Assembly: GCA_021803885.1 (NCBI GenBank)
Contig: JAJZKY010000078.1
Location: forward strand, 1-11,307
Origin: Planctomycetota bacterium
GTDB taxonomy: Bacteria; Planctomycetota; Phycisphaerae; WQYP01; JAJZKY01
DNA: 11,307 nt
Direction of reading: 5' to 3'
Every line of letters begins with the position of its first letter. Position 1 is the first letter of the stretch. Of this stretch, positions 9,490 through 11,307 are shown one piece after another. The position numbers and the translations under genes were made by a program. Under the pieces are notes generated by a model. The model was not told where the DNA came from. It saw nothing but the letters and a program-made list of their open reading frames with translations, and made no database searches.

Positions 9490-10095
9490 ATGTTGCGTGT
9501 AACATCAGTGAAACAAATGTTTATGGCGGCGGCGGTTGCCGGTCTGATCATTCCAGCGGCAACGCCCCATTGGTTTAATACCCCAGCGCAAGCCCAGGTA
9601 ACCGCGGTGGTTAAACCGGCAGGCTCCCCGCCGGTGGCAAAAAACGCCGGCGGTACCAACACGGCGGTCGTTGCTCCGGCGACGCCCGCCACACCTTCCG
9701 GTAAAACCGCGGCCGTCAGCAGCGGGGTCAAGGCCATCGTAACCGCCAACACCGCAGCCAAAACGATGAAGACCCCGACCACGCAACCAGCCCCGGCCCC
9801 GGCCAATAACAGTTGGTTTACATTTTTGATGCTTGGTGCGGCGGCGATACTGGTCATCATGCTGATTCGCGGCCCACGCAAGGAAGAAAAAAAACGCAAG
9901 CAGATGCTGGCCACCATGAAAAAGGGCAGCCGCGTGGTCACCATTGGCGGCCTGGTCGGCTCTGTTGTGGATGTTCGCGATGATGTGGTGGTGCTGAAGG
10001 TGGACGAATCCGCCAATGTGAAAGCCCATTATCTGAAAAGCGCCATCTCCCGCGTACTGGCGGAGGATGATTCCCCGGAAGATAAGAAGGCTTAA
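9490..10095 (+). CDS. yajC: YajC, Sec translocon accessory subunit, with N-terminal extension
   Basis: YajC is a small single-span protein that associates with SecDF and the SecYEG translocon in the inner membrane. The 201-residue product is nearly twice the usual size of about 110. The standard part is at the C-terminus: a transmembrane helix (about 109-126, WFTFLMLGAAAILVIMLI), then RGPRKEEKKRKQMLATMKKG, VVTIGGLVGSV and a small beta domain to about 190. Before it comes a signal peptide-like stretch (h-region 11-24, possible cleavage after AQA at 33-35) and a low-complexity Ala/Pro/Thr/Val linker (36-106). I chose ATG 9490 because AGGTGG lies 4 bp upstream (9480-9485) and the signal sequence begins there. 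The frame is open upstream into tgt, but that part looks non-coding. A cleaved signal peptide would agree with the known N-out topology. Confidence 0.88.
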   Translation: MLRVTSVKQMFMAAAVAGLIIPAATPHWFNTPAQAQVTAVVKPAGSPPVAKNAGGTNTAVVAPATPATPSGKTAAVSSGVKAIVTANTAAKTMKTPTTQPAPAPANNSWFTFLMLGAAAILVIMLIRGPRKEEKKRKQMLATMKKGSRVVTIGGLVGSVVDVRDDVVVLKVDESANVKAHYLKSAISRVLAEDDSPEDKKA

Positions 10096-10113
10096 CCGCA
10101 GCCCCGGCGAATT

Positions 10114-10130
10114 TTCCGGTGCCTCCGGAA
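10114..10130. repeat. short hairpin between yajC and secD
   Basis: TTCCGG and CCGGAA form a perfect 6-bp stem with loop TGCCT, 18 bp after the yajC stop. No T-run follows, so it is not a clear terminator. It may mark a processing or attenuation point inside a yajC-secD transcript. The remainder of the 147-bp gap shows no supported gene. Confidence 0.3.
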
Positions 10131-10242
10131 CAGTATGAACCTCCACAAGGCAACACCCCGGGCGGCGGGAACCGTAAAAACAAAAGATTCACAACTGGAA
10201 TCAACGGCGGCCGGCTGAACCGATGGCCATCATGGAACGAAT

Positions 10243-11307
10243 ATGAAAAGCAATCTTCTTACCAGATTTACCATTATTATTGCGGCCGTTGCACTCGCCC
10301 TGTTTGGCATTTTTTCCTATGGCCTCAAGGGTGGGATCGATCTTTCCGGCGGCACCGTACTCATCTACCAGCTTAATATCCCCAAAGGCTATCATGGCGA
10401 TCCTAACCAGCTCGCCCGCCAGGTAATCACCACGCTGCGCCGGCGCGTAGACCCTAAAAACGTGCGTAATCTGGTGTGGCGAGTCCTCAGCGGCGACCGT
10501 ATTGAAATTCAAATGCCCTTGGCCAGTGATAAGTCGCGCCTCGCCCAGACCCGCTACCAGAAGCTGGTGGATGCTTTGATGCGCGATAACATTCAGCCTT
10601 CCCAGGTGGCGGCGGCTTTGCGTGCTTCACCACAAAAAAGGGCCTTGGAAATGCTTGCCCTGGCTGGTAAAAATCACCAGCGATTGCTCCTGCTGCACCA
10701 ATTAGCTGTTGCGTATGATGATCTCATGGCCGCCAACAAGGCCCAGGCGAAGTACGCTAACAATCCGCTGGCCATTCCACCGGCGCTGATCGCCCAGCGC
10801 CTGAAGGCATCCGAAACGTACCAGAAATACCTGGCGGCGGTGCTGCATTCCAACATCGACCTGCAGCATCTGGCCCATTTGCTCTCCGCCACCTACCAGA
10901 CCAACAATGCCAGTGCCGAAAAAGCCCTGCAAAAAGCCATCGCCGACCATCCCGGCCGCGCCGCTTTGCTTAAAAAGCTGGTCCTGGCGTATGCCGCCCG
11001 GCGTAAACACAGCGGCGGCCTGGAAAATCCCGCGGAACTCGAACGCCTGTTGCGCGGAGCCGGCGTGCTTGATTTTCGGATTACCGTCAGCCCCCAAAAC
11101 CCTGCGGTCCCCAAGGCCCTGGCCCAGTTATCCCTGAAGGGGCCGCACAGCGGCTTTACGCCGCCGGGTACCCGCTGGTACCCCATCGATAACACCAACG
11201 GTAAGAGCCTGCTGCACGATTCCCATTATGTTACCGGTCAATGGGAAGGCCGGCATTATATTCTCCTTTATCATACTCAGGCCCGTGCTCTAACCCATAA
11301 CACCACA
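10243..11307 (+). CDS. secD: protein translocase subunit SecD, N-terminal part (partial)
   Basis: The frame is open from ATG 10243 to the last base, giving 355 residues; the rest, including the membrane bundle, is outside the window. SecD with SecF uses the proton motive force to pull proteins out of the SecYEG channel on the periplasmic side. Visible parts are a first transmembrane helix (about 9-26), the signature GGIDLSGGTVLIYQL (30-44), an alpha/beta segment RRRVDPKNVRNLVWRV, and IEIQMP (87-92). ELERLLRGAGVLDFRI follows at 265-280. In E. coli these last two elements are only about 17 residues apart, but here about 180 residues of Ala/Leu/Gln-rich, mostly helical sequence lie between them. 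ATG 10243 is the first ATG after an in-frame stop at 10216-10218; the ribosome binding site is weak (GGA at 10234). secF, or a SecDF fusion, is expected further right. Confidence 0.92.
   Translation, partial: MKSNLLTRFTIIIAAVALALFGIFSYGLKGGIDLSGGTVLIYQLNIPKGYHGDPNQLARQVITTLRRRVDPKNVRNLVWRVLSGDRIEIQMPLASDKSRLAQTRYQKLVDALMRDNIQPSQVAAALRASPQKRALEMLALAGKNHQRLLLLHQLAVAYDDLMAANKAQAKYANNPLAIPPALIAQRLKASETYQKYLAAVLHSNIDLQHLAHLLSATYQTNNASAEKALQKAIADHPGRAALLKKLVLAYAARRKHSGGLENPAELERLLRGAGVLDFRITVSPQNPAVPKALAQLSLKGPHSGFTPPGTRWYPIDNTNGKSLLHDSHYVTGQWEGRHYILLYHTQARALTHNTT

Noticed and set aside
10135..10218. Small open frame of 27 codons between yajC and secD.
   Set aside because: It has no ribosome binding site, no recognisable sequence and ends at the in-frame stop before secD; it is probably chance.

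Overview
The window is a stretch of bacterial chromosome, roughly 55-60% GC by eye, with eleven protein genes and no sign of mobile elements, CRISPR, rRNA or tRNA. Most genes are housekeeping. The organism cannot be fixed from sequence alone. The tgt-yajC-secD order is widespread. A Planctomycetota (possibly Phycisphaerae-like) or other PVC-group origin is my best guess, from the style of SecD and TatD and from the six-helix membrane protein paired with a winged-helix regulator; this is inference at low to moderate confidence.

Layout, left to right. The 3' end of gyrB is followed after 9 bp by tatD, a metal-dependent DNase/hydrolase. Converging on tatD with a 12-bp gap is katG (catalase-peroxidase, minus strand). 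It is divergently transcribed from an oxyR-type LysR regulator that keeps both redox cysteines. A four-part OxyR operator (15 of 16 consensus half-site bases) lies between them. It abuts the predicted katG -35 box and covers the -10, ribosome binding site and start codon of oxyR.

Next comes a two-gene operon: an uncharacterised six-helix membrane protein overlapping by 14 bp a small winged-helix (HTH_34-like) regulator. A 17-bp palindrome, ACTTT-N7-AAAGT, sits in front of this operon and again between it and ispH. This suggests one small regulon linking the membrane protein, its regulator and the last step of isoprenoid precursor synthesis. ispH converges on, and overlaps by 73 bp, a minus-strand GT87-type polytopic mannosyltransferase-like gene.

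The GT87-like gene is divergent from tgt (tRNA-guanine transglycosylase, queuosine pathway). Both appear to have promoters that would start transcription at or within a few bases of the ATG, so both may be leaderless. tgt is followed by yajC, whose product has an unusual signal peptide and Ala/Pro/Thr-rich extension. secD then runs off the right edge and carries a large helical insertion in its first periplasmic domain.

The main items for follow-up are the OxyR operator arrangement, the duplicated ACTTT-N7-AAAGT operator, the altered zinc-site cysteines in Tgt, and the SecD and YajC extensions.
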